A stretch of 64,000 nt of DNA. It comes from Candidatus Nitrosopumilus sp. (GTDB taxonomy: Archaea > Thermoproteota > Nitrososphaeria > Nitrososphaerales > Nitrosopumilaceae). The notes under the pieces were generated by a model. That model worked only from the letters and a program-made list of their open reading frames with translations, was not told the DNA's origin and did no database searches. The DNA lies in the NCBI GenBank assembly GCA_013215285.1, contig JABSRD010000001.1, positions 692,815 to 756,814 of the forward strand, given 5' to 3'. Below, in pieces: positions 8,373-16,694 of the stretch (position 1 is the first letter of the stretch; every line of letters starts with the position of its first letter). The position numbers were made by a program, and so were the translations under genes.

Positions 8373-9146
8373 TTATTGGGCTGGTTGTTCTAAAACCCAC
8401 TCATAACCTTCTGCTTCTAGTTTGTCTGCAAGAGATGCATCCCCAGTTTTCAATACTTGGCCTTTAGCAAACACATGAACATAGTCTAATTTGTCTAAGA
8501 ATTTTAAAATTCTAGCATAGTGAGTAATTATAATTATTGTGGCATCTTTATCTGCAACTTGACTGATTGCTTTTGCTACTGCTTGTACAGCATCTATATC
8601 TAAACCTGAATCTGGTTCATCTAAAATTGAAACTTTTGGTTTTAGTACTGCCATTTGTAAAACTTCTGCACGTTTTTTCTCTCCACCTGAAAATCCTTCA
8701 TTGAGATATCTTGAAAGAAATTCTTCTTTCAATCCAACTTTTTCTAAATTTTCTTTAAGGTATTTTTGAAATTCTCTTACTGTGATGAATACTTCTCTGC
8801 TGTCCCCTTCCAGTGCTTTACTTAATGAATTGTAAGCTGTTCTAAGAAAGTGAGAAAATCCTACACCTGAAACTTCTGTTGGGTATTGAAATCCTAAGAA
8901 TAATCCTTTTTTTGCTCTTTCATTTGCCTTTAAACCTAAAATGCTTTCTCCATCTATCAAAATATCTCCTTGTGTAACTTTGTATTTTGGATGTCCAAGT
9001 AATGTATAAGCTAGTGTACTTTTTCCTGAACCGTTAGGTCCCATAATGGCATGTACTTCTCCAGGTCCTGTTTTTAGATTAACACCTTTTAGAATCTCTT
9101 TACCTCCTATTGATACATGAAGATCTTTAATTTCTAACACTGCCAT
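8373..9146 (-). CDS. sufC: Fe-S cluster assembly ATPase SufC
   Basis: ABC ATPase of the SUF iron-sulfur assembly scaffold, partner of SufB/SufD, which are not in this window. Walker A is GPNGSGKST (36-44), the ABC signature is FSGGEKKRAEVLQM, and Walker B with its acidic residue is VSILDEPDSGLDID. The FSGGEKKR form is typical of SufC. Length of 257 residues is normal. It stands as a single SUF gene here. Confidence 0.95.
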   Translation of the reverse strand: MAVLEIKDLHVSIGGKEILKGVNLKTGPGEVHAIMGPNGSGKSTLAYTLLGHPKYKVTQGDILIDGESILGLKANERAKKGLFLGFQYPTEVSGVGFSHFLRTAYNSLSKALEGDSREVFITVREFQKYLKENLEKVGLKEEFLSRYLNEGFSGGEKKRAEVLQMAVLKPKVSILDEPDSGLDIDAVQAVAKAISQVADKDATIIIITHYARILKFLDKLDYVHVFAKGQVLKTGDASLADKLEAEGYEWVLEQPAQ

Positions 9147-9239
9147 GTTGCGCTTAATTTTCTTTCTATATATAATACCGACGAAATTTAGCTAATCCTA
9201 ACCAGAAGTTTTTAAAAATAAAATGAAAAAAGGGGGGAT

Positions 9240-10196
9240 TTAATTTTTGGCCAGAGATGGTCTCAAAGTAATTTTGAGTTTGTAGCATGTTAGAATCTCT
9301 TTACATCTGTTTCTGATAGTAACTTCTGTAACTCCTGCAATACTTGAAACGTCTCTTTGGAGTACGTTTTGTCCAAGTAGTATTGATGAAACGTATAGGT
9401 ATGCTGCTGCAATTCCATTTGGAGCTTTTCCATCTGAAATGTTACTATCTTTTGTTTTTTCTGCAATTTCCAAGGCTAATCTTTCGACTCTAACCTCAGT
9501 TTGTGTCATGTTTGCTATTTTTGAGATGTATTTGTCCATGGTTACTACTGGGGCTGATAATTGCTCCACTTCCATTACCATGGTTCTATAGTATTTTGCT
9601 GCAAGTTTTGTTTTTGATTTAACATCTTTTGCTGGACATATTCCTCGGCAAATTTCTTCTAGTGATCTTACTACTTCACATTGTTTACATGCTATGTAAA
9701 TTGTAGCAGATGTTATACTGACTACTGATTTTCCCTTCACATCTACATGTCCATCCAAGTTTCTGTATATCATAGAAGCAGTTTCCAACACATTCTTTGA
9801 AAGATTAAGACTATTACATGTCTCACCCATTTTTGCTAAAACATTTGCAAGTCTTCTTTCTTTTGGTGATGAAATTCGTACTCTTTGTTGCCATTTTCTG
9901 AGATTGCGCATTTGGTTTGAAACTTCGTGGTTGATTGTTTTTCCACTAAAGTCTTTTGATCCCATTGAAATCTCAGTTGTTATTCCCAAATCATGTTGAG
10001 AATATGTTGTTTGTCCGGTTGCTCTTGCTAGCTTCATTTTGTCTTCGAGATTTGAGCTAATTGTTTCTGGACCACTATCTACAATCTGATCAGCGACTAC
10101 TATGCCACAACCAGAGCAGATTATTTCACCATTTTGCATGTCATCTACTAATGTAGATTTACATTCAGAACAGCTTTGGGTTTCTAGTATGTTCAT
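9240..10196 (-). CDS. tfb: Transcription initiation factor IIB (TFB)
   Basis: 318 residues. The N-terminal zinc ribbon uses C9, C12, C27 and C30 (CSECKSTLV...IICSGCGIV). The linker resembles the B-finger region, and two cyclin folds form the TBP/BRE-binding core (about 125-310). It recruits RNA polymerase to TBP-bound promoters. Its ATG overlaps the gar1 stop by four bases, giving the gar1-tfb pair common in archaea. Archaea often carry several TFBs; which promoters this one serves is unknown. Confidence 0.96.
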   Translation of the reverse strand: MNILETQSCSECKSTLVDDMQNGEIICSGCGIVVADQIVDSGPETISSNLEDKMKLARATGQTTYSQHDLGITTEISMGSKDFSGKTINHEVSNQMRNLRKWQQRVRISSPKERRLANVLAKMGETCNSLNLSKNVLETASMIYRNLDGHVDVKGKSVVSITSATIYIACKQCEVVRSLEEICRGICPAKDVKSKTKLAAKYYRTMVMEVEQLSAPVVTMDKYISKIANMTQTEVRVERLALEIAEKTKDSNISDGKAPNGIAAAYLYVSSILLGQNVLQRDVSSIAGVTEVTIRNRCKEILTCYKLKITLRPSLAKN

Positions 10197-10441
10197 TTTT
10201 TTCTTCTCCTAAATTTTTTGTTTGTACTTACAGGAGGTTCTTCATCTGCGAAAACACTTTTGCCAATGAATTTTTTTATATTATTTGTTAACGGCGTTGC
10301 TGATGCAAACGGTCTATTTACTGGACCTATCAATTCCATTACTTTTGCAACTCTAGTTCCTTTTTCGTCACAGAGTATTTGTCCCTCAGCTAATTCTTTA
10401 GATAGCTGAATGATTACCCTGCCACTACCGGCTAGGTGCAT
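10193..10441 (-). CDS. gar1: H/ACA RNA-protein complex component Gar1
   Basis: Small beta-barrel protein with the Gar1 pattern (GRVIIQLSKELAEGQILCDE, VAKVMELIGPVNRPFASATP) and a basic tail (KKFRRRKK). It binds the Cbf5 pseudouridine synthase in H/ACA particles. I prefer the ATG at 10441 because a perfect AGGAGGT motif lies ten bases upstream. An in-frame TTG at 10462 would add seven residues. Overlaps tfb by four bases. Confidence 0.92.
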   Translation of the reverse strand: MHLAGSGRVIIQLSKELAEGQILCDEKGTRVAKVMELIGPVNRPFASATPLTNNIKKFIGKSVFADEEPPVSTNKKFRRRKK

Positions 10442-10451
10442 TATTTCGCCT

Positions 10452-10458
10452 ACCTCCT
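10452..10458 (-). promoter_or_regulatory. Shine-Dalgarno-like AGGAGGT for gar1
   Basis: On the minus strand AGGAGGT sits ten bases before ATG 10441. It decides the gar1 start between that ATG and the upstream TTG at 10462. Few other genes in this window show so complete a motif. Confidence 0.65.
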
Positions 10459-10476
10459 GCAATTAAGAATACTAAT

Positions 10477-10493
10477 TATGATACACTATCATA
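10477..10493. repeat. Perfect 7-bp inverted repeat upstream of gar1-tfb
   Basis: TATGATA, three-base spacer CAC, then TATCATA. It lies 35-52 bases upstream of the gar1 ATG, where a TATA element or an operator would be expected. A dimeric regulator site is possible; it is unproven. Confidence 0.4.
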
Positions 10494-10535
10494 GACTTCT
10501 GTCAACTTTACTTTAGTTAAGAGCTAGATTTGATT

Positions 10536-10835
10536 TTATTTTGATTGTTTGGACCTTTTAGAAACTAGTTTTTCTGAAATTTTGTTAAGAATTTTTGTTT
10601 TGGTTGATTCTTTTGGTAATACTATGTATCCTGACCTTACAAACGGTCTTTTAGGAAATCTTACTTTCTCATTTGACTCTGTAACTTCTAAACCTGCAGA
10701 CTTTGCAGCATCCTTTAATTCTTTTAGTGAAGGATCAAAAACACATTTCGTTAACCCCATTCTTCTTCCTTTAGATTTTTTTAAATTCTTGTTGAAATAA
10801 TCCAACCAGATTACGACATGCTCGTAATCTTTCAT
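10536..10835 (-). CDS. srp19: Signal recognition particle 19 kDa protein
   Basis: 99 residues. Family features are DYEHVVIWLDYFN at the start, KSKGRRMGLTKCVFDPSLKEL, and RFPKRPFVRSGYIVL before a basic tail. SRP19 binds SRP RNA and promotes SRP54 loading; srp54 is elsewhere in this window (20.0 kb). It sits one base downstream of rps8e on the same strand, so the two form an operon. Confidence 0.95.
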   Translation of the reverse strand: MKDYEHVVIWLDYFNKNLKKSKGRRMGLTKCVFDPSLKELKDAAKSAGLEVTESNEKVRFPKRPFVRSGYIVLPKESTKTKILNKISEKLVSKRSKQSK

Positions 10836-10836
10836 T

Positions 10837-11220
10837 TTATTCCTTTAGTAATATTGCGTTAACTATTCCGTTTTGTCCAGGTTTTGAAATTACTCTACAC
10901 TTTCCTTCTTGTGTTTCTAGAATTGCACCTTTGGTAATGATGCCACGTCTTTTGTAATCATTGTTTGTAGCATTATCTAAAACTTTGATAATTTTTGCTT
11001 TCTTTACTTTTGCACCACCTGTTGCTAAATTTACAAAATCAATTGTTTTCAAAGCTGTTTTTTTATTATTACCTCTAACTCTTCTTGTAATTGTTACTTG
11101 AGCTCCATTTACAGCTTCATTTGGATATCTATCAATTTCATATTTTCTTCTAATTCTAAGTGGAATTCTTCGTCCTCCAGTGATTTTACTGGTTGCTAAA
11201 TTCTCTACTGACTTTTTCAC
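10837..11220 (-). CDS. rps8e: 30S ribosomal protein S8e
   Basis: 127 residues, the usual length of archaeal S8e. Typical blocks are SKITGGRRIPLRIRRKYE near the N-terminus and NNDYKRRGIITKGAILET followed by VISKPGQNGIVNAIL. Component of the small ribosomal subunit. Co-directional with and one base from srp19. Confidence 0.95.
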   Translation of the reverse strand: MKKSVENLATSKITGGRRIPLRIRRKYEIDRYPNEAVNGAQVTITRRVRGNNKKTALKTIDFVNLATGGAKVKKAKIIKVLDNATNNDYKRRGIITKGAILETQEGKCRVISKPGQNGIVNAILLKE

Positions 11221-11294
11221 AAAAACTTGACTGAATTACTCTAATTTATACAAAACGCAAAAAATTAGCCTTAAACTAAAAAAATCTGTTTAGC

Positions 11295-11867
11295 TTAGTT
11301 TTGTATAATTTGTGGTGTTGGATTTGTATGTCCCATACTTGCTGTTTTTCTTACTTTGGAGAATAATCTTTGTTTTAGATCTTCTGTATCTCCTTGTATT
11401 CCAAAATATTTTTGGAATTTATTTGTAGTTGAATAAATTTTTAATCTCCCAACATTTTGATGACTGATAAAATCTAATTGTCGTAATTCTTTTAGATGTG
11501 CATAAACCCCTGAACCTCTTGTTTCAACAAGTTGTTTTGATGAGATTGGTTGTTGATATGCAATGTATGATAATGTTTTGAGTGTAGCATTTGGGAGAAT
11601 TGGTTTTGAAGCATATCTTTTCACTGTGGAGCTAAATTCTGGTTTTAATTGAAAAACATATGATTCATCTGGAAGTATTACTACTTCTAGTGCTTTGAAT
11701 GCTGATTTTGTCTTTTTCATTATACTGTTGAGTAATTCCAGTGTCTTTGTTCTAGATTCTGTGCCTGACGCTCTAACCAAATCTTCAATTCTAAGTGGCC
11801 TACCTGCTGAATACAGTGCAGCTTCAATTCGTGCTGTTGCTTCATCCATATTTTCAATCCTAACCAT
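11295..11867 (-). CDS. scpB: Segregation and condensation protein B
   Basis: 190 residues with two winged-helix domains. Recognisable ScpB patterns are ARIEAALYSAGRPLRIEDLV at the start and LKTLSYIAYQQPISSKQLVETRG in the second domain. It acts as the kite subunit partnering ScpA and SMC in chromosome compaction. scpA is immediately upstream on the same strand (52 bp gap). Confidence 0.88.
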   Translation of the reverse strand: MVRIENMDEATARIEAALYSAGRPLRIEDLVRASGTESRTKTLELLNSIMKKTKSAFKALEVVILPDESYVFQLKPEFSSTVKRYASKPILPNATLKTLSYIAYQQPISSKQLVETRGSGVYAHLKELRQLDFISHQNVGRLKIYSTTNKFQKYFGIQGDTEDLKQRLFSKVRKTASMGHTNPTPQIIQN

Positions 11868-11918
11868 GCTTATCCCTTCATTGAAACTTAGTTAAAGAAA
11901 TTTTTTCTCCATTTTTGA

Positions 11919-12596
11919 TCAGTTTGTTAATTTTTCTTTGATTGCTATGATTTTGATGTCATCTTCAATTTGTTCAAGATCTACCTTTTGGTCTCTGGCC
12001 AAAAACAACACTGCAAAGAAACATCTGATTGAATCAACTTGATCAAGTTCTGTAACTATCTCTTGAAGAAATCCAAACCCTGTTGATGCAATCTTTTTCA
12101 TTATTAGATCTTCATACTTTCCAATTATGTTTTCAAGTGAAATTAAATATTCTTGAAAATCTGGCACATCGATTGGCTCAACGTCAATTTGTCTATTTCT
12201 TCTTGATTGAGGATTTGCAATTGTACCTATAAGATTTTGAAGTAATCCTAACAAATCATCTAATGAAACTGGATATGTTGATTCATGTCTGTATGGTATG
12301 TCAATTAATTCAATATCTACGTCTGTTCTTTGATGCATTGGTTTTCTCTCCATTGCAGCTCTTTGTAATGCAAAGATACTTTCCACTTTCATTCTATAGA
12401 TTAGTGATGATGATAGTGCTGCCATTCCTGCGACTTTGAGATCTTTTTTACCTGTTTTTTCTAGAATTTTTGTCAACAAATTCAAAATTTGAATTAGATC
12501 AATATCCCAAACATCTTTTTTGGCAACTGATGATGGATTAAATAAAATATTTATCGGTTCTTGAGAAATACTGTTAGGGGTTTGTGATTCACTCAC
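11919..12596 (-). CDS. scpA: Segregation and condensation protein A (kleisin)
   Basis: 225 residues. The N-terminal half carries the kleisin-like helices with VWDIDLIQILNLLTKILE and LKVAGMAALSSSLIYRMKVESI. The middle is less conserved, and the C-terminal winged helix (about 160-220) ends IIAIKEKLTN. ScpA bridges SMC heads and binds ScpB, whose gene follows. An SMC gene is not in the window. Confidence 0.85.
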   Translation of the reverse strand: MSESQTPNSISQEPINILFNPSSVAKKDVWDIDLIQILNLLTKILEKTGKKDLKVAGMAALSSSLIYRMKVESIFALQRAAMERKPMHQRTDVDIELIDIPYRHESTYPVSLDDLLGLLQNLIGTIANPQSRRNRQIDVEPIDVPDFQEYLISLENIIGKYEDLIMKKIASTGFGFLQEIVTELDQVDSIRCFFAVLFLARDQKVDLEQIEDDIKIIAIKEKLTN

Positions 12597-12690
12597 ATTA
12601 CATCTCTCTGACTATTCAATAATATCTAATGGCTCTATTTTTTTCTCACTTCCAGTCAACTCTTATATTGTTAAGCCAAAAATTGTCTTT

Positions 12691-13767
12691 ATGAAATCTG
12701 CTCAAATCCCAAGTCCAAATGAGCCTCTTACAATAATTGAATCTGAAAACCCAAAACCTCAAGGAAATCAGGTTCTGCTTAAGGTAAAGTCTGAAGGTGT
12801 ATGTCATAGTGATTTGCACTTGTGGGAAGGTGGATATGATCTTGGAGATGGTAAATTTTTGAAAGTTACTGACAGAGGAGTAAAATATCCTATTACTCCT
12901 GGACACGAAATTGTTGGAACTATTGAAGAGATTGGTGATAATGTTTCTAATGTTTCAGTAGGTGATGATGTTCTAGTTTTTCCTTGGATGGGTTGTGGAG
13001 AATGTCCTGCATGTAAAGTGGGAGATGAAAATTTGTGTGATACTCCAAAATCTATGGGCCTTTTTCAAAATGGTGGTTATTCTGATTATACTTTAATTCC
13101 TGATTCTAAATACTTGGCAAAACTTGATGGAGTTGATCCTGATGCTGCAACTTCGCTTGCTTGCTCTGGACTTACTGCCTACAACTCAGTCAAAAAAGCA
13201 AATGTAAACTCTCCAGAATTTTTGGTAATAATTGGAGCTGGTGGTTTGGGATTAATGGCAATACAAATCGCAAAAGCAATCACCAAAGCCAAAATTATCT
13301 GTGTTGATAATGATGACAAAAAATTTGATACTGCAAAAAAGATGGGTGCAGATTATGTTATAAACACTAATGTCACAGGCTCTATATCTTCTGGAATTGG
13401 AAGTCCCACAGATAAAATAATTTCAATTTGTAATGGTAAAGGTGCTGATAGCGTAATTGATTTTGTTAATGCCCCTCAAACTGTAAAGGTAGCACTTGGA
13501 ATTTTACGAAAAAGAGGAAATCTTATCCTAGTTGGACTTTTTGGAGGATCTTTAGAAATATCCCTTGTAACTATTCCACTCAAATCAATTACAATCCAAG
13601 GCGCATACACTGGAAACTTTGATGACATGGTCGAACTCTTAGACCTTGCAAGAAAAGGAGTCATTAACCCTGTTATATCCAAACGATATTCCCTTGATGA
13701 GGTAAACACCGCTTTAGAAGATCTCAAGGCACGTAAAATTATCGGACGTGCTGTGATAAATCCATAA
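12691..13767 (+). CDS. Zinc-dependent medium-chain alcohol dehydrogenase
   Basis: 358-residue MDR-family NAD(P)-dependent alcohol/aldehyde oxidoreductase. Catalytic zinc ligands are C38 (EGVCHSDLHLW) and H72/E73 (TPGHEIVG). Structural zinc ligands are C102, C105, C108 and C116 (GCGECPACKVGDENLC). The cofactor loop is VIIGAGGLGLMAIQIAK near residue 180. Transcribed divergently from scpA with a 94-bp gap. Substrate is unknown. Confidence 0.92.
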   Translation: MKSAQIPSPNEPLTIIESENPKPQGNQVLLKVKSEGVCHSDLHLWEGGYDLGDGKFLKVTDRGVKYPITPGHEIVGTIEEIGDNVSNVSVGDDVLVFPWMGCGECPACKVGDENLCDTPKSMGLFQNGGYSDYTLIPDSKYLAKLDGVDPDAATSLACSGLTAYNSVKKANVNSPEFLVIIGAGGLGLMAIQIAKAITKAKIICVDNDDKKFDTAKKMGADYVINTNVTGSISSGIGSPTDKIISICNGKGADSVIDFVNAPQTVKVALGILRKRGNLILVGLFGGSLEISLVTIPLKSITIQGAYTGNFDDMVELLDLARKGVINPVISKRYSLDEVNTALEDLKARKIIGRAVINP

Positions 13768-13788
13768 TTAATCATCAATTACAAAATC

Positions 13789-13796
13789 TTATAAAA
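13789..13796 (+). promoter_or_regulatory. TATA box of the receiver-domain gene
   Basis: TTATAAAA ends 15 bases, and begins 23 bases, before the TTG start at 13812. This is close to the spacing expected of a leaderless archaeal transcript, or fits the next TTG at 13818. Confidence 0.45.
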
Positions 13797-13811
13797 TAAA
13801 AATATTGAATA

Positions 13812-14564
13812 TTGTTATTGACTATAAAGGTAAATTGTAAAGTTGCACTCACTCACCTTAAAAATAAACAATTCATTACTGCTCACAATTTATTTTTGAC
13901 TCAAGCTGAATCTCTAAAAAAATCTGAATATCTTAAATCTGCATTATTGTATATGTTATCAGCTGAATGTAAAACTAGACAAGGAAAAGAATCTAAAACT
14001 GAAATCAAAGAAGTTGGTGATTTATTTTTAAAATATTCTAATTTAGAAAATTCAAAAAATGTAAAAGGTGCGTTACTTTGCGCTTCAAAATGTTTTTTGA
14101 GTTTAGGAGAATTTAACAAAGCAAAAAATACATATCAAAAAGCAAAATCTATTTTTTCACCAACGATTCAAGTGATGAGACCTATTGTCATTATTGATGA
14201 TAGTAAAGCAATCATCATGAGGTTACAAAACTATGTTGAAAAATTAGGCTATTCTGAAATTCATGTTTATGAGAATGGAAAAGATGGAGTTAAGGGATGT
14301 AAAAAATTATTTTCAGAAAACAAAACACCTCTAATCCTTCTTGATATGGGGTTACCTGATCTTGATGGAGATGTAGTTGCAATGAAATTACTTAAAGAAA
14401 AAATAGATTTACAAATTGTAGTTATAACTGCCGATGAAAAAACAACTACACGTGTTAATAAAACGATAAGCGGCGGTGTTTCAGCATTTATTCAAAAACC
14501 TTTCACACTTGATGAAGTCAAAAAAGCAATAGATGTGGCAGAATCTGAATATTCTTTATTATAA
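13812..14564 (+). CDS. TPR-like helical domain plus receiver (REC) domain protein
   Basis: 250 residues from a TTG. Residues 8-115 are helical and TPR-like (KNKQFITAHNLFLTQAESLK; SLGEFNKAKNTYQKAKSIF). Residues 124-245 are a CheY-like receiver with acidic pair D129/D130, phospho-acceptor D178 (LLDMGLPD), T206 (VITADE) and K229 (IQKPF). All key residues are intact. There is no output domain, so signalling probably works through protein contacts. It converges on an AsnC-type regulator with a 6-bp overlap. Confidence 0.85.
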   Translation: MLLTIKVNCKVALTHLKNKQFITAHNLFLTQAESLKKSEYLKSALLYMLSAECKTRQGKESKTEIKEVGDLFLKYSNLENSKNVKGALLCASKCFLSLGEFNKAKNTYQKAKSIFSPTIQVMRPIVIIDDSKAIIMRLQNYVEKLGYSEIHVYENGKDGVKGCKKLFSENKTPLILLDMGLPDLDGDVVAMKLLKEKIDLQIVVITADEKTTTRVNKTISGGVSAFIQKPFTLDEVKKAIDVAESEYSLL

Positions 14565-15068
14565 TAAAAGCAAAGACATGTTTAGTATATTCACATCTTT
14601 AATGTCTATTTCATTTATTCTGTAATCAATTAATTCTTCTGAAAATTTTTCTACAATTTTTTGTGATGTATTTGATTTTTCAGAATCCACTTGAATAATT
14701 ATGAACATATTCCATTCACCCTCCATACTTGCAACTATCAAATAATTATCTAATTTTGTGATGAATTCTTTTATGGAATCTTTTACTGTCTCAAGAGATT
14801 TTGATGGTTTTAATTTCATTAGTACTGCTTGATATTTTATAATTCCTGATACGTCTGTAAGTATTGCTTTGTATCCTTTAATGATTCCACTTTTTTCAAG
14901 ACGTTCGATTCTTTTTCTAATTGTTCTATCTGAAACATCCTGACCTATTTTTTCTAATTCCCCTGCAATTTCTTTTGATGGTGTTCTAGCATTGTTATTA
15001 AGAATCTCAATAATTTTTTGATCAACCTTATCTAGATTGGACCATGCATCTTCACTCATATTCGACAA
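14559..15068 (-). CDS. Lrp/AsnC family transcriptional regulator
   Basis: 169 residues. The N-terminal winged helix-turn-helix begins LDKVDQKIIEILNNNARTPSKEIAGEL and ends RKRIERLEKSGIIKGYKAIL. A RAM-like C-terminal sensor domain follows (about 75-160). Unlike the fused decarboxylase at 4.9 kb it lacks the HNYER motif, so a real DNA-binding regulator is likely. Ligand and targets unknown. Confidence 0.88.
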   Translation of the reverse strand: MSNMSEDAWSNLDKVDQKIIEILNNNARTPSKEIAGELEKIGQDVSDRTIRKRIERLEKSGIIKGYKAILTDVSGIIKYQAVLMKLKPSKSLETVKDSIKEFITKLDNYLIVASMEGEWNMFIIIQVDSEKSNTSQKIVEKFSEELIDYRINEIDIKDVNILNMSLLLL

Positions 15069-15129
15069 AAGTTCTAATGCTTTTTGAATTTTTGGTTGAA
15101 ATTACACTTAACATCTCTTTTTGACACGT

Positions 15130-15693
15130 TTATTCTTCTAAAATCCAACCTGATTCTAAAATCCCTTGATCTTCTTGCTCTCCAATCTTGGTAGCAAATC
15201 TCCAAATGAATGATGCGTTTGTATTCATCTTTTCTTTAATTTTTAAAAGTGATTCCATTTCTGAATTTATATTTTGATCTGCTGTTCCGTGTTCTTTACA
15301 AAATTTACATTTCTGATCAAACGTAATTGGTTCAATTTCAATTAGAGGATAAGTCATACATGCAAGCGGTCTGTCTTTGTAAATTTTACAAGGAAATCCA
15401 CCATGTGGTGATTTATCACCACTGTCTGTATCCAAAAATGGACATGTGTTTCCATTTTTTTCAATTCCCATTAATTGATATGCTAAAATTTTTGTCGGTC
15501 CTGAATTCTTATCTTCAGAAATTCCAATCCTTGGTACAATTTTGATTTTTAATCCATTTGTTTTTGATAATTTTTCTATCCTTTCTTTTTCTTCAGGTAG
15601 TATGAGAACTCCTATTTTTCCAAATTTCTTACTTGGATAATATTCTCTTTCAATACAGCATTGAGAACATTCGTCTATGCATCTAAATTCCAC
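15130..15693 (-). CDS. YkgJ-family cysteine cluster protein
   Basis: 187 residues with the zinc/iron-chelating cysteine pattern of this family: CIDECSQCC at the N-terminus, CPFLDTD, then FPCKIYKDRPLACMTYPL and a CxxC (CKFCKEHG). Proteins of this type probably bind a metal or Fe-S centre; the biochemical role is not known. A diverged relative lies at 62.6 kb. Confidence 0.85.
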   Translation of the reverse strand: MEFRCIDECSQCCIEREYYPSKKFGKIGVLILPEEKERIEKLSKTNGLKIKIVPRIGISEDKNSGPTKILAYQLMGIEKNGNTCPFLDTDSGDKSPHGGFPCKIYKDRPLACMTYPLIEIEPITFDQKCKFCKEHGTADQNINSEMESLLKIKEKMNTNASFIWRFATKIGEQEDQGILESGWILEE

Positions 15694-15781
15694 ATTTTCT
15701 TTTTACAATAATGGATAAAATCTCTTGTGTATTGAAATTTCACATCAAAAAAACCCTACAAGTTATATGCTCATAACATGA

Positions 15782-16102
15782 ATGAGAGATATGGGTAAGC
15801 GCCAAGTAAAAAATGAAGCTGCACTAAAAGAGATTCGTCTGCCAGAAGAAGGTGAACTTTTTGGACGAGTATTGAAAATGATGGGTGGAGAAAATGTCAT
15901 GATAAAATGTGCTGATAATCTAACTAGACGTGGTAGAATTAGAGGTAAACTAAAGAGAAGAGTTTGGATTAGAGATAACGATATTGTAATAATAGCTCCT
16001 TGGGATTTTAAAGAAAAGGAACGTGGGGATATCATTTGGAGATTTACACTACCTCAAGTTCAATGGCTAAAAGACGAGAAACATATTCCTATAGATTTCT
16101 AG
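15782..16102 (+). CDS. Translation initiation factor 1A
   Basis: 106-residue OB-fold protein matching aIF1A: EGELFGRVLKMMGGENVMIKC, RGRIRGKLKRRVWIRDNDIVII and the acidic/basic ends. It binds the A site of the small subunit during initiation. A second ATG three codons downstream (15791) is also plausible. TTATATG about 20-30 bases upstream suggests a leaderless transcript. Confidence 0.95.
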   Translation: MRDMGKRQVKNEAALKEIRLPEEGELFGRVLKMMGGENVMIKCADNLTRRGRIRGKLKRRVWIRDNDIVIIAPWDFKEKERGDIIWRFTLPQVQWLKDEKHIPIDF

Positions 16103-16137
16103 AGTGTTATTTTCCTAATGTTGTTTTAATATCTTAG

Positions 16138-16145
16138 TTAATATA
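16138..16145 (+). promoter_or_regulatory. TATA box of the cold-shock gene
   Basis: TTAATATA lies 24-31 bases before ATG 16170, the spacing of a leaderless archaeal gene. It argues against the in-frame GTG at 16146, which would directly abut the box. Confidence 0.5.
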
Positions 16146-16169
16146 GTGAGCAAGTTTTTCAAAATTATC

Positions 16170-16361
16170 ATGGAACAAGGTACCGTAAAATGGTTCAATC
16201 GAACTAAGGGCTTTGGTTTTATCGAAAGAGAAGGTGGAGACGATCTGTTTGTTCATAAATCAGATGTTGACGGATTCATCAACGAAGGCGATAAAGTCGA
16301 ATTTGAGATCGGCGAAGGTCAAAAAGGACCAGCAGCTCAAAAAGTCAAAAAAACAGAATAG
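16170..16361 (+). CDS. Cold-shock protein (CspA-like)
   Basis: 63 residues from ATG 16170 with [20 protein letters not shown] at the start, carrying the RNA-binding motifs KGFGFI and DLFVH, and ending [10 protein letters not shown]. Single-stranded nucleic acid chaperone of bacterial type, common in mesophilic thaumarchaea but rare in other archaea. An in-frame GTG at 16146 would add eight residues. I prefer the ATG from the family start and from the TATA box position. Confidence 0.93.
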   Translation: MEQGTVKWFNRTKGFGFIEREGGDDLFVHKSDVDGFINEGDKVEFEIGEGQKGPAAQKVKKTE

Positions 16362-16446
16362 ACAATGAATTTTTAATTTAAGATTTCATCTTTGTTTTCT
16401 TAAACTAGTCTTTCTTTTTATTATTTTTAAAATTATTTTTTTTAAT
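16362..16446 (+). terminator. T-rich termination region after the cold-shock gene
   Basis: Several runs of five to eight T residues (around 16371, 16411-16418 and 16436-16443) follow the stop codon, as expected for archaeal oligo-T termination. No strong hairpin is seen. Confidence 0.35.
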
Positions 16447-16458
16447 TTAGAAGGGTTG

Positions 16459-16585
16459 TGGTCCCAAGCGACGGAATTGAACCATCGACAACCCGGTTTC
16501 TGTATGCCTGATATGCTGTTTTTCGGTCAGCCATCTAAAGCCGACAACTACAGCCGGGAGCTCTACCAGGCTGAGCTAGCTTGGG
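16459..16585 (-). tRNA. tRNA-Tyr(GTA) with a 50-nt intron
   Basis: Minus strand. Acceptor CCCAAGC (5' end at 16585) pairs with GCTTGGG, followed by discriminator A and encoded CCA (16461-16459). D-arm is GCTC...GAGC. Anticodon stem CCCGG/CCGGG has loop CTGTAG + A, giving anticodon GTA. T-arm is GATGG TTCAATT CCGTC. An intron at 16498-16547 sits after position 37. The splice region forms a bulge-helix-bulge: CTGT pairs with ACAG between the three-base bulges AGT and AAA. The following intron helix is weaker. Confidence 0.93.
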
Positions 16586-16694
16586 ACAAGGAAACGAAGA
16601 TCCCTTCTATTAAAAAACTATCGTAGATGATTTTTGCTGTATGATCGTTAAATTACTGATAAGCATAAATACACTCAAAAATTGTTGATGATTT

